Assembly: GCA_964503125.1 (NCBI GenBank)
Contig: CAZCZE010000020.1
Span: forward strand, 1-64,000
DNA: 64,000 bases
From: FEN-1219 sp964503125
GTDB taxonomy: Bacteria > Pseudomonadota > Gammaproteobacteria > Steroidobacterales > Rariloculaceae
Reading direction: 5' to 3'
Shown: positions 1 to 8,134 of the stretch, piece after piece
Layout of the letters: each line of letters opens with the position of its first letter
Position numbering within the stretch: the first letter of the stretch is position 1
Made by a program: the position numbers and the translations under genes
The notes under the pieces: model-generated
What the model saw: only the letters and a program-made list of their open reading frames with translations
The model's database searches: none
Told to the model about the DNA's origin: nothing

Positions 1-183
1 TCTCACTTCGGTGCCCGTGAGCTCGCACGATGTGGCGATCAGGACGTTGCCCTCGACAACCACGTCGCCGAGGTCGAGCAGGCAGTTCGAGTCCTGCGCG
101 CGCGCGTTGCCAGCGTGCAGAACGAAAGCGGCGAGTGCACACGCGCCGACTACGCAAAGCCCGGGGCGATTCTGGGCACCCAT
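1..183 (-). CDS. secreted protein of unknown function, N-terminal part only
   Basis: An open frame of 61 codons starts at the ATG at 183 and leaves the window at base 1 without a stop. A good ribosome site (AGGAAAAGGAACG) sits directly upstream on the minus strand. The N-terminus is a clear signal peptide: a short charged start, a hydrophobic stretch of about 17 residues and a likely cleavage after ARAQ near residue 30. The visible mature part (NCLLDLGDVVVEGNVLIATS) alternates short hydrophobic strands and turns. That is compatible with the first rung of a beta-helix or bactofilin-like exported protein, but too little is visible to assign a family. It is transcribed divergently from the secreted protein at 323. 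Confidence 0.6.
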   Translation of the reverse strand, partial: MGAQNRPGLCVVGACALAAFVLHAGNARAQDSNCLLDLGDVVVEGNVLIATSCELTGTEVR

Positions 184-322
184 CGTTCCTTTTCCTGATG
201 CGCGTGGTTTCAGAGCATTGGCACAGTCGCGCAGGCTCGCGTCATCGTCTGTACTCCAGCGCACTAACGCGCTCGAGGATTCCGTGCGACGCTGTATGGC
301 AAGTGTTACGACCTCCGTCCCC

Positions 323-937
323 ATGATCACAATTCCCCATCGCGCAGTGCTCGTGTTGCTGACCGCCGGGAGCGTCGCGATTGGCGCCGGCGCGCACGCA
401 CAAGAGTTCTCGCTCGCCGACGCGGACGCGATGCAGGCCAAGCTCATGCGCATGCAGGAGGCGGCCGAATCGCCGCGTGCTTCGGGCGCGCTGCCGGTGT
501 CCACGTCGCTCAGCGAGAGCGAGATCAACGCGTACTTCGAGCACTACGGCGCGAGCTTCTTGCCGCCCGGCATTGCGAAGCCGCGAGCCACTCTTCTAGA
601 CGGCGGTCGTCTCGTCGCACGCGCCATCGTGGACTTGAGCACGGTGCGGGTCGGCGGCGAGGGCGGCCTGTTCGACCCGCTCTCGTATCTCAAGGGGTCG
701 GTCGAGGTGGTCGCGACCGGCACGATTGCGGGCAGCGACGGCCAAGGCGTCATTCGCTTCGAATCGGCCACGCTGGCCGGAATTTCCGTGCCGAAGCAAG
801 TGGCGCAAGAGCTCCTGCGGTTCTATACGCGAACGGCGGAGCGGCCGGGCGGGTTCGAATTCGACGAGCCGTTCGCGATGCCCGCGCAGGTGCAGTCCGT
901 GAGCGGGGTGCGCAGCTCCGTCACCGTCACGCAGTGA
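323..937 (+). CDS. secreted protein of unknown function
   Basis: About 204 residues. The start at 323 (MITIPHRAVLVLL) puts a signal peptide at the N-terminus with likely cleavage after AHAQ near residue 23. An in-frame ATG at 296 is an alternative, and neither has a convincing ribosome site. The frame stays open further upstream, but those codons read as low-complexity Arg/Ser/Pro and overlap the divergent gene, so they are probably not translated. The mature protein has a helical, Met-rich beginning, then a beta-rich part (ARAIVDLSTVRVGGEGGLFD, VEVVATGTIAGSDGQGVIRF) that resembles a single beta-sandwich or barrel-like periplasmic domain. I do not recognise the family. It stands alone, 114 bp before the DUF1592 operon. 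Confidence 0.6.
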   Translation: MITIPHRAVLVLLTAGSVAIGAGAHAQEFSLADADAMQAKLMRMQEAAESPRASGALPVSTSLSESEINAYFEHYGASFLPPGIAKPRATLLDGGRLVARAIVDLSTVRVGGEGGLFDPLSYLKGSVEVVATGTIAGSDGQGVIRFESATLAGISVPKQVAQELLRFYTRTAERPGGFEFDEPFAMPAQVQSVSGVRSSVTVTQ

Positions 938-1051
938 CGCTCACAGCCCGAACCGGACGAGCATCTTCCTCCCGCTGAGGATTCTTGGTTTTCCGTCCCG
1001 CCGTTTCTAAGTCACAATGTCGGGATAGACGTTGAGGCCCAATGAAGCGAC

Positions 1052-3448
1052 ATGCGCCCTTGGTACTGGATAGCCGCCGCCTCCCTAGCCGCCGCCGCCA
1101 CCGTCGTGGTGGTGGTGCTTGCGACGCGCTTCGAGCAGCGGCGCGACGAGCGATCCTTCGCGCTGCTCGGCAAGTACTGCACCGACTGCCATAACGCCGC
1201 CGAGCTCGCGGGCGAGCTGTCGTTCGAGGGCCTAGGACTCGAGGACATCCCGCAGCACGCCGAGCGGTTCGAGGCTGCGATCGTGAAGCTCCGCGGCCGG
1301 CTCATGCCGCCGCCGGGCGAGCCGCAGCCCACCGCCGACGAGATCGACGGCCTCATCGTGAGCCTCGAGCGCACGATCGACGAGCACGCGCCCAAGCATG
1401 CCGGCCACGTCGCCGCGCAACGCCTCTCCCGCACCGAGTACGCGCACGCCGTGAAGGCGCTGCTCGACGTCGAGATCGATCCTAAGGAATACCTGCCGGC
1501 CGAGATCGAGATCCACGGCTTCACGAACATCGCGGCCGCGCTCTCCACCTCGCCGGCGTTCGTCGAGCAATACGTCACGGCCGCCAGCGCCGTGGCGCAC
1601 TTGGGCGTAGGCGAGCCGAAGCCGAAAGTCGCGAGCGTGGCTTTCCCGCCGCCGCCCCTTGGGAGCCAAGACGCGTACAGGCCGGGGCTGCCGCTCGGCA
1701 CGCGCGGCGGCATGAAGTTCACGCATACGTTTCCGGCCGACGGCGAGTACCGCCTCACGATCACCAACGATTTGAGCGCCGGCCTGTACCCGCGCTCGGT
1801 CGAGACGAAGCACACGCTCGTCGTGCTCGTCGATCGCAACGAGCAGTTCCGCGCAGACTTAGGCGGGCCCGAGGAATTCGCGCTCATCAATACCGGCGGC
1901 GCGCCCGCGCGCGCCGAGCTCGCGAAGCGCTTCACCGATATTCCGCTGCAAGTGACGGCCGGCACGCATGATGTCGTGGTCACGTTCATCGAGCGCTCGC
2001 GCGCCGCCGACGACGAGCAGATCTCGGACTTCGACCCGAGCCGCAGCTTCTCGTACTCGGGCGCGGGGCGCGTGCCGGGCATCGCGGCCCGCATCAACCT
2101 CGTGGGCCCGTTCGACTCCCCGGGCCTCACGCGGACCGCGAGCCGCCGCAAGCTCTTTGTCTGCGAGCCCGAGGTCGTCGAGCGCGCGCGCGAGTGCGCC
2201 GTCGAGATCACGGCGAACCTCGCGCGACGCGCGTATCGCCGGCCCGTGAGCCAGGCCGATATCGACCGCCTCATGCCGTTCTACGAGGAAGGCCGCCAAG
2301 GCCCGGGCGGCTTCGACGAAGGCATCGAGCTCATGACGATGGCCGTGCTCTCGAGCCCCGACTTTCTCTACCGCGCGATCGCGCCGACTGCGGATCCCGC
2401 CGCCGCGAGCCAGGAGCTCACGGCGTTCGAGCTCGCGTCGCGTCTCTCCTTCTTCTTATGGAGCCAGGGCCCCGACGACGAGCTGCTGAAGCTCGCGGAG
2501 AGCGGCGAGCTCGAGGAACCGAGCGTGCTCGAGAGCCAAGTCGAGCGCATGCTCGTCGACGCGCGCGCCGAGGTGCTCGTGACGAGCTTCGCCGAGGGCT
2601 GGCTCGGCGTCGACGATCTCGAGGCCGTGGTGCCCGACGCGGTGCTCTTCCCCGAGTTCACCGAAGGCTTGCGGCAGGATTTCGCTGCGGAGATGCGGCT
2701 GTTTTTGAAGAGCGTGCTGCTCGAAGGCCGCAACGTCAAAGAGCTGCTGACGGGCGACTACACGTTCGTCAACGAGCGGCTCGCGCGGCATTATCGCCTG
2801 GACGGCGTCGTCGGCCCGCAGTACCGGCGCGTCGAGCTCGCGAACCCCGCGCGCCACGGGCTGCTCGGCAAGGGCTCGCTCCTGCTGCGCACGTCGTACG
2901 GCAACCGCACCTCGCCCGTGCTGCGGGGCGCCTGGGTGCTCGACAAGCTAATGGGCACGCCGCCCACGCCGCCGCCGCCGGGCGTCGAGACGAACCTCGA
3001 CACGCCCGAGGGCGAGCAACCGAAGACCGTGCGCGAGCGGCTCGAGCAGCACCGCAAGGACGCCTCCTGCAACGCCTGCCACGGCGTCATCGACCCGTAC
3101 GGCCTGGCGCTCGAGAATTTCACGGCGATCGGCGCCTGGCGCGATTATGACGAAGAGGCCGGCGCGCCCATCGACGCGCGCACGGAGCTCTCGGGCGCGC
3201 GCCCCATCGACGGGCCCGTGGCGCTGACCGCGGCGCTGCTTACGCGCGACGACCAGTTCGTGCAAGCGCTCACCGAGAAGCTCATGATGTATGCGACGGG
3301 GCGCGAGCTCGAGTACTACGACATGCCGCAGGTGCGTGCCGTCGTGCACGCCGCGAAGCGGCAGGATTACCGGTTCTCGGCGCTCGTGACGGGCATCGTG
3401 CAGAGCGATGCGTTTCGCATGCAGGCCGTAACACCGGCACCTCTTTAG
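1052..3448 (+). CDS. DUF1592/DUF1588-type cytochrome c-like protein
   Basis: 798 residues with an N-terminal membrane anchor or uncleaved signal (about residues 5-24). A c-type heme motif CTDCH lies at residues 43-47, matching the PSCyt1 domain of this family. RLSRTEY (about residue 124) marks the DUF1587 region, and the YRRPVS (DUF1595), DUF1592 (SRLSFFLWS) and DUF1588/DUF1585 regions follow in the usual order. A second CxxCH, CNACH, lies at 673-677 just before the family motif DPYGLALENF. Such proteins are known mainly from planctomycetes, myxobacteria and some gammaproteobacteria, where they pair with a DUF1552 protein. Their reaction is undefined, and extracytoplasmic electron transfer during breakdown of complex carbon is the usual guess. 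The DUF1552 gene follows after 11 bp, supporting one operon. Confidence 0.85.
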   Translation: MRPWYWIAAASLAAAATVVVVVLATRFEQRRDERSFALLGKYCTDCHNAAELAGELSFEGLGLEDIPQHAERFEAAIVKLRGRLMPPPGEPQPTADEIDGLIVSLERTIDEHAPKHAGHVAAQRLSRTEYAHAVKALLDVEIDPKEYLPAEIEIHGFTNIAAALSTSPAFVEQYVTAASAVAHLGVGEPKPKVASVAFPPPPLGSQDAYRPGLPLGTRGGMKFTHTFPADGEYRLTITNDLSAGLYPRSVETKHTLVVLVDRNEQFRADLGGPEEFALINTGGAPARAELAKRFTDIPLQVTAGTHDVVVTFIERSRAADDEQISDFDPSRSFSYSGAGRVPGIAARINLVGPFDSPGLTRTASRRKLFVCEPEVVERARECAVEITANLARRAYRRPVSQADIDRLMPFYEEGRQGPGGFDEGIELMTMAVLSSPDFLYRAIAPTADPAAASQELTAFELASRLSFFLWSQGPDDELLKLAESGELEEPSVLESQVERMLVDARAEVLVTSFAEGWLGVDDLEAVVPDAVLFPEFTEGLRQDFAAEMRLFLKSVLLEGRNVKELLTGDYTFVNERLARHYRLDGVVGPQYRRVELANPARHGLLGKGSLLLRTSYGNRTSPVLRGAWVLDKLMGTPPTPPPPGVETNLDTPEGEQPKTVRERLEQHRKDASCNACHGVIDPYGLALENFTAIGAWRDYDEEAGAPIDARTELSGARPIDGPVALTAALLTRDDQFVQALTEKLMMYATGRELEYYDMPQVRAVVHAAKRQDYRFSALVTGIVQSDAFRMQAVTPAPL

Positions 3449-3459
3449 GGAGTCACGCC

Positions 3460-4803
3460 ATGTACTTGACGAAGAAACATCTGTCTCGGCGAACGGTGCT
3501 CAGGGCCGCCGGCGTGTCGTTGAGCTTGCCGTTGCTCGACGCGATGATCCCCGCGTACACGGCGCTCGCGCAGACGGCCGCGGCGCCGAAGCTGCGCACC
3601 GGGTTCTTCTACATCCCGCACGGCGCGATTCTCTGGAACACGCCGTACGGCAAGGCCGTCGACGCGTGGACGCCGAGCGGCGCGGGCGCCGATTTCAAAT
3701 TGAGCCCGATTCTCTCGCCGCTCGAGAGCTACAAGCGCTACGTCGCGTCGTTCGCCAACCTCGAGAACAAGGCGCCGCAGGGCTCGGTGCACACGATCGT
3801 GCCGGCCACGTGGCTCTCGGCCGTGAAGCCGGACCAGAAGGCCACGGGCGCTTCGATGTCGCAGACGATCGACCAGACGATCGCCGGGAAGATCGGCGGC
3901 GACACCATCCTGCCGTCGCTCGAGGTCGCGTCCGAGACGACGACGCAGAGCGCGGCCTGCGGCTCCGGCGCGTGCTACTACAGCTCGACGTTGTCGTTCC
4001 GCAACGCCACGACGCCGCTGCCGATGGAGTTCAACCCGCGCAAGGTGTTCGTGCAGCTCTTCGGCGCCGGCGACACGGCCGAGGAGCGCGCCATCGTCGC
4101 GCAGCGCCGCTTGAGCGTGCTCGACATGATCGGCGGCCGCACGGGCGACTTGAAGCGCGAGCTGGGTCCCGCGGATCGGCGCGTGCTCGACGACTACCTC
4201 GAGTCGGTGCGCGAGACGGAGCGCCGCGTCGAGCTGGCGTCGCAGCGCGATTTTTCGAGTCTCGACCTACCCGACGCACCGATCGGCGAGCTACCGGACT
4301 TCGACGGGCAAGTGAGGCTCATGTTCGACCTGATCCACCTCGCGTATCAGGCGGACATCACGCGCGTCGCGTCGTACATCATGGTGGCCGAGGGCACGAA
4401 CCGCTCGTACAACCATATCGGCGTGCCCGACGCGTTCCATCCGTTGTCGCACCACGCGAACAACAAGGACCGCATCGACAAGCTCGTCAAAGTGCAGACC
4501 TACCACGTGCAGCGCTTCGCGGAGTTCGTCGACAAGCTCGCGAAGACGCCGGACGGCGAGGGCTCGCTGCTCGATCGCTCGCTGCTCCTGTACGGCTCGA
4601 ACATGAGCAACAGCGACCGGCACAACAACTATCCGCTGCCGAACATCCTGGTCGGCGGCGCGAACGGCGCGCTCAAAGGCGGCCAGCACCTCGACCTGCC
4701 GGAGTTCACCCCGTTCTCGAACCTGCTGCTCACCGTGGTCAACAAGGCCGGGCTCGAGCAGAGGAGCATTGGCGACAGCACGGGCGAGATCGCGGGCGTC
4801 TAG
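3460..4803 (+). CDS. DUF1552 family protein, Tat-exported
   Basis: 447 residues. The N-terminus carries a twin-arginine signal (SRRTVLRAAG at about 9-18, then SLSLPLLDAM), so it is probably exported folded. The body is the DUF1552 fold typical of partners of DUF1592 cytochromes, with the family-like passages GFFYIPHGAI, SRGC-region equivalent SAACGSGACYY and LLYGSNMSNSD. The last stretch, with GLEQRSIGDSTGEIAGV at the C-terminus, matches the usual end of the family. No catalytic reaction is established. It lies 11 bp after the DUF1592 gene and 14 bp before the MBL gene, all on one strand. Confidence 0.85.
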   Translation: MYLTKKHLSRRTVLRAAGVSLSLPLLDAMIPAYTALAQTAAAPKLRTGFFYIPHGAILWNTPYGKAVDAWTPSGAGADFKLSPILSPLESYKRYVASFANLENKAPQGSVHTIVPATWLSAVKPDQKATGASMSQTIDQTIAGKIGGDTILPSLEVASETTTQSAACGSGACYYSSTLSFRNATTPLPMEFNPRKVFVQLFGAGDTAEERAIVAQRRLSVLDMIGGRTGDLKRELGPADRRVLDDYLESVRETERRVELASQRDFSSLDLPDAPIGELPDFDGQVRLMFDLIHLAYQADITRVASYIMVAEGTNRSYNHIGVPDAFHPLSHHANNKDRIDKLVKVQTYHVQRFAEFVDKLAKTPDGEGSLLDRSLLLYGSNMSNSDRHNNYPLPNILVGGANGALKGGQHLDLPEFTPFSNLLLTVVNKAGLEQRSIGDSTGEIAGV

Positions 4804-4817
4804 GGGCCGGGGCCTCG

Positions 4818-5762
4818 ATGTCGAGCGGAAGAGAAGCGAACCGGCGCGACGTGCTGCGCGGCGTCGCGGGCGGCCTCGCCGCCGCAACGCTCGGGCCGTT
4901 CGTGCCGTCGACGGCGCTCGCGCTCGATGTCCTCACGGACGACGCCGTCCGCGATCTCAGGATTCTTTCCGGCGCCGGCGGCAACATCGTCGTGCTCGCG
5001 ACAACCGCGGGCCAGATCGTCGTCGACAGCGGCGCCGCGGAGTCGAGTAGCGACGTGGTGAAAACGCTGCGCACGCTCGGTGTTCCCGACGGCAAAGTGG
5101 CCGTGCTGGTCAACACGCATTGGCACAAAGATCAGACGGGCGCGAACGAAGCGCTCGGGCTCGCGGGGACGACGATCGTCGCGCACGAGAAGGCGCGCCA
5201 GCGCCTCTCGGCGGGTTGGTACGTGCCGGCTTCAGATCGCTACGAGGCGCCGCTCCCGGCCGCCGGCCGGCCCACGAAGGCGTTCTTCGAGACCGGCGCG
5301 ATGCTCGTCGGCGAGAAGCGCGTCGAGTACGGCTACTTGATCAACGCGCACACCGATGGCGATCTCTACGTGCGCTTTCCCGACGTGAACATCATCGCCG
5401 TCGGCGACGTCGTGTCGCCGGAGCGCGATCCCGCGCTCGACTGGTACGGCGGCGGTTGGCTCGGCGGCCGCGTCGACGCTTTGCAGAAGCTGCTGAGCTT
5501 AGGCGACGCGGACACGCGCTACATCCCGAGCTACGGTCCCGTGATCGGTCGCGCGGACGTGCAAGGCGAGCACGACTTCATGCTCGCCATCTTCGACCGC
5601 ATGGTCGTTGGCTTGAGGCTCGGCCAGACGCCCGACGACATGCTGAAGGCGGGCGTGCTCGACGGCTTGCCGAGAACGTTCGAGGATCCGGCCAAATTCC
5701 TCTACGACGCGCAGAAGGGTTTCTGGGCGAATCACAACAAGCTCATGCACGACATCGTATGA
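4818..5762 (+). CDS. Tat-exported MBL-fold metallohydrolase
   Basis: 314 residues. The start at 4818 gives a twin-arginine signal peptide (NRRDVLRGVAGG, about residues 8-19); the frame is open further upstream but overlaps the DUF1552 gene. The metallo-beta-lactamase fold is shown by the beta-strand pairs before the zinc motif THWHKDQTGANE (HxHxD, with the second-site His replaced by Gln), a later INAHTDGDL carrying the third His, and IIAVGDVVSPE with the bridging Asp. This arrangement fits periplasmic MBL hydrolases related to the quinoprotein-relay or SoxH-like group rather than true beta-lactamases. Its stop overlaps the ankyrin gene start (ATGA), so the two are probably translationally coupled. 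Confidence 0.8.
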   Translation: MSSGREANRRDVLRGVAGGLAAATLGPFVPSTALALDVLTDDAVRDLRILSGAGGNIVVLATTAGQIVVDSGAAESSSDVVKTLRTLGVPDGKVAVLVNTHWHKDQTGANEALGLAGTTIVAHEKARQRLSAGWYVPASDRYEAPLPAAGRPTKAFFETGAMLVGEKRVEYGYLINAHTDGDLYVRFPDVNIIAVGDVVSPERDPALDWYGGGWLGGRVDALQKLLSLGDADTRYIPSYGPVIGRADVQGEHDFMLAIFDRMVVGLRLGQTPDDMLKAGVLDGLPRTFEDPAKFLYDAQKGFWANHNKLMHDIV

Positions 5763-7294
5763 ACAAGCTCGCGCTCGCGGCAGTGTGCGCTCTGCTCGGC
5801 GGCCCGGCGCTCGCCGAGAGCCCGCTCGCCGACGCGATCGAGAACGGCCGCCGCGACGCGGCTCTCGAGCTCCTCGAAGAGGGCGCCGACGTCAACTTGG
5901 CGCAAGGCGACGGCACGACGCCGCTGCACTGGGCCGCGTACCACCTCGACTTGGGAGTAGTCGAGCGGCTGCTCGATCGCGGCGCGCAAGCGCGCACGAC
6001 GAACCGCTACGGCGCGAGCCCGCTCGGCGAGGCCGCGAAGGCCGGGAATGCCGCGATCGTGGCGAGGCTGCTCGAGGCCGGCGCCGATGCCGAAGCGGCG
6101 AACGGGGACGGCGAGACGGCGCTCATGTTGACGGCTCGCACGGGCTCGACGGAAGTCGCCAAGCTGCTCATCGACGCGGGCGCGGACGTCAACGCGCGCG
6201 AGGCGTGGCGCGATCAGACGGCGCTCATGTGGGCGGCCGAAAGCGCACACGCCGATCTCGTCGCGCTGCTCATCGAGAAGGGCGCCGACGTGCGCACGCG
6301 CGCCGCGGTCAACGACTGGGGCTCGCAAATCACGAGCGAGCCGCGCGCGCAGTACCGCCCGACGGGCGGGCTCACGCCGCTGCTCTATGCCGCGCGCGCG
6401 GGCTGCACCGACTGCGTGCGCGCGATCCTCGCGGCGGGCGAGGACATCGACCGCCCGACGCCCGACGGCGTCACGGCGCTCATGCTCGCCATCGACAACT
6501 ACGAGCTCGACACGGCGAAGGCGCTGCTCGAGGCGGGCGCGAACCCGCACGTGCAGGATTGGTGGGGCCGCACGGCGCTCTACCTCGCCGTCGATTTGAA
6601 CACCTACGTGCCGCGCGAGGGGATGCCGCACACGCTCTCGAAGAACACGGCGGGACTGGACCTCGTGCGCACGCTGCTCGCCGCGGGCGTCGAGGTGAAC
6701 CCGCAGCTCAACTTCCACCGCCCCGGGCGCGGCGGCAACAGCGCGCGCTTCGTCGATGACATGCTGACGACGGGTGCGACGCCGCTGCTGCGCGCCGCGA
6801 TCATGCACGACGACGAGGCAATGCGCGCGTTGCTCGCGGCCGGCGCGCGCATCGACCTGCCGAACGTCATGGGCGTGACGCCGTTCATGGTCGCAGCCGG
6901 CGTCGGCGTGCGCGAGCCCGACTTCGGCGCGAACCGCGCGCCGGACTTCAAGAGCCCTGGCATCGAAAACGAAGTTATCGCGTCGCTTGAGATCCTGCTC
7001 GAAGCCGGCGCCGACGTGAACGCAGCCATCACCGACACCCAAAGCCGCACGGCGCGCATCGCGCGCCCCAACTCGCTGACGGATCGCCTGGGGCAGACGG
7101 CGTTGCACCAGGTCGCCGGGCGCGGCTGGCCCGAGGTCGTCGCGTGGTTGCTCGAGCACGGCGCGAACCCTGCGCCCAAGGACGCGCTCGGCCGCACGCC
7201 GCTCGACCTCGCGACGACGCCCGTGCAAGGCCGCGCCGTGCCGAACTCCGAGCGCATCGCCGAGCTGCTCAAGACCGCCGTCGCCGTGCGGTGA
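5759..7294 (+). CDS. periplasmic ankyrin-repeat protein
   Basis: 511 residues starting at the ATG that overlaps the previous stop. A signal peptide (LALAAVCALLGGPALA, cleavage near residue 19) precedes roughly ten ankyrin repeats, recognisable by repeated units such as DGTTPLHWAAYHLDLGVVER, YGASPLGEAAKAGN, DGETALMLTARTGS, DGVTALMLAIDNYE and LGQTALHQVAGRGW. Longer insertions break the pattern at about 180-200 and 290-350. Ankyrin repeats bind proteins and have no catalytic role. Being exported and last in an operon with a cytochrome c-like protein and two Tat proteins, it may scaffold or protect the periplasmic enzymes; catalase-associated AnkB of Pseudomonas is the known parallel. Confidence 0.85.
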   Translation: MNKLALAAVCALLGGPALAESPLADAIENGRRDAALELLEEGADVNLAQGDGTTPLHWAAYHLDLGVVERLLDRGAQARTTNRYGASPLGEAAKAGNAAIVARLLEAGADAEAANGDGETALMLTARTGSTEVAKLLIDAGADVNAREAWRDQTALMWAAESAHADLVALLIEKGADVRTRAAVNDWGSQITSEPRAQYRPTGGLTPLLYAARAGCTDCVRAILAAGEDIDRPTPDGVTALMLAIDNYELDTAKALLEAGANPHVQDWWGRTALYLAVDLNTYVPREGMPHTLSKNTAGLDLVRTLLAAGVEVNPQLNFHRPGRGGNSARFVDDMLTTGATPLLRAAIMHDDEAMRALLAAGARIDLPNVMGVTPFMVAAGVGVREPDFGANRAPDFKSPGIENEVIASLEILLEAGADVNAAITDTQSRTARIARPNSLTDRLGQTALHQVAGRGWPEVVAWLLEHGANPAPKDALGRTPLDLATTPVQGRAVPNSERIAELLKTAVAVR

Positions 7295-7339
7295 CCCGCT
7301 CATCGCGGGTGGCGGCGCCTCGCTGCGCACGCGTACGAG

Positions 7340-7362
7340 AAACTGGCAACTTCGGCCAGTTT
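7340..7362. promoter_or_regulatory. perfect inverted repeat before the Phd/ParE pair
   Basis: AAACTGGC (7340-7347) and GCCAGTTT (7355-7362) are a perfect 8-bp inverted repeat with a 7-bp spacer. It lies 46 bp after the ankyrin gene and about 50 bp before the antitoxin start. It could be the autoregulatory operator of the toxin-antitoxin operon, since Phd-type antitoxins bind such palindromes, or the terminator of the operon before it. There is only a TTT after the stem, so the operator reading is preferred. Confidence 0.4.
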
Positions 7363-7409
7363 GTTGCGTAGACTAGGGCTCGTCGCAGCGCCACTCTGAG
7401 ATATCCTCG

Positions 7410-7667
7410 ATGCGAACGGAGCTCGTGACCACACTGAAGCGCCAAGCCGCCGAGCTGCTCTCCGACCTCGAACGGGATCGTGAACCGATCCTAATCACGC
7501 AGCGCGGAGTGCCGAGCGCGTACCTCGTGGACGTCGAGACGTATGAGGCGATGCAGCAGCGCATCCGCCTGCTCGAGGGAATCGCGCGCGGCGAGAAGGC
7601 GGTGGAAGAGGGTCGAACGCTATCGCACGCCAGCGCCAAGAAACGCATGGCGCGATGGCTAAGGTAG
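7410..7667 (+). CDS. Phd/YefM-family antitoxin
   Basis: 85 residues, the usual size. The N-terminal DNA-binding fold of Phd/YefM is visible (LKRQAAELLSDL, then EPILITQRGVPSAYLVDVET, about residues 8-50), with the hallmark 'ITQRGxPxAYLV' strand. The variable, charged C-terminus should wrap the toxin and neutralise it. The last four codons overlap the toxin start, typical for type II toxin-antitoxin operons and implying coupled translation. The complex probably represses its own promoter, perhaps through the inverted repeat at 7340-7362. Confidence 0.88.
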   Translation: MRTELVTTLKRQAAELLSDLERDREPILITQRGVPSAYLVDVETYEAMQQRIRLLEGIARGEKAVEEGRTLSHASAKKRMARWLR

Positions 7668-7978
7668 TCTGGACCCAACCAGCTCTCAGCGACCTGGACG
7701 CGATCGCGGACTATATCGCGATCGATAACCCTAGAGCCGCACGTGACTTCGTGCAGCGCGTGTTCGCCCACGTCCAGCAGCTGGCCGCGCACCCAAAGAG
7801 CGGCTCGAAGCCCCCGGAGCTCAGGGGCTGGCGTTATCGGCAAGTCGTCGAGCCACCCTGCCGAGTCTTCTACAGGCACGACAACAGCCGGGTCTTGATT
7901 CTCTACGTCATGCGCAGCGAGCGCCATCTGCGGCCGCGATTGCTGGCCGTTCGCGGCAAGCGCGTTCAGCGGCGCTGA
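7655..7978 (+). CDS. ParE/RelE-superfamily toxin
   Basis: 107 residues. The fold is recognisable from VVWTQPALSDLDAIADYIA (first strand and helix), DNPRAARDFVQRVF, HPKSGSKPPELRGWRYRQ and CRVFYRHDNSRVLILYVMRS. These match the ParE branch (gyrase-directed) better than classical RelE mRNA interferases, but sequence alone does not settle the target. It overlaps the antitoxin gene by 13 bp. The C-terminal tail (LLAVRGKRVQRR) is a little longer than usual. Nothing suggests inactivation. Confidence 0.85.
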   Translation: MAKVVWTQPALSDLDAIADYIAIDNPRAARDFVQRVFAHVQQLAAHPKSGSKPPELRGWRYRQVVEPPCRVFYRHDNSRVLILYVMRSERHLRPRLLAVRGKRVQRR

Positions 7979-8134
7979 ACCGACGCGCCCTCCTGCGCGC
8001 CATCGTGCTTGAGTGGCGCGAGCGAGCTGTACACACGCTCCTGACGGTCTGTCGAGGGGTTGTGTGGTGCGCGTGGTGCCCAACAGGGCGCTTCTGGTCC
8101 ACAATGTCCCGATCGTCGTGGCCGATCAGGCAAT

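Noticed and set aside
215..235. Possible second sigma-54 promoter (TTGGCACAGTCGCGCA)
   Set aside because: The spacing between GG and the nearest GC is 9, not 10, and no -12 match follows.
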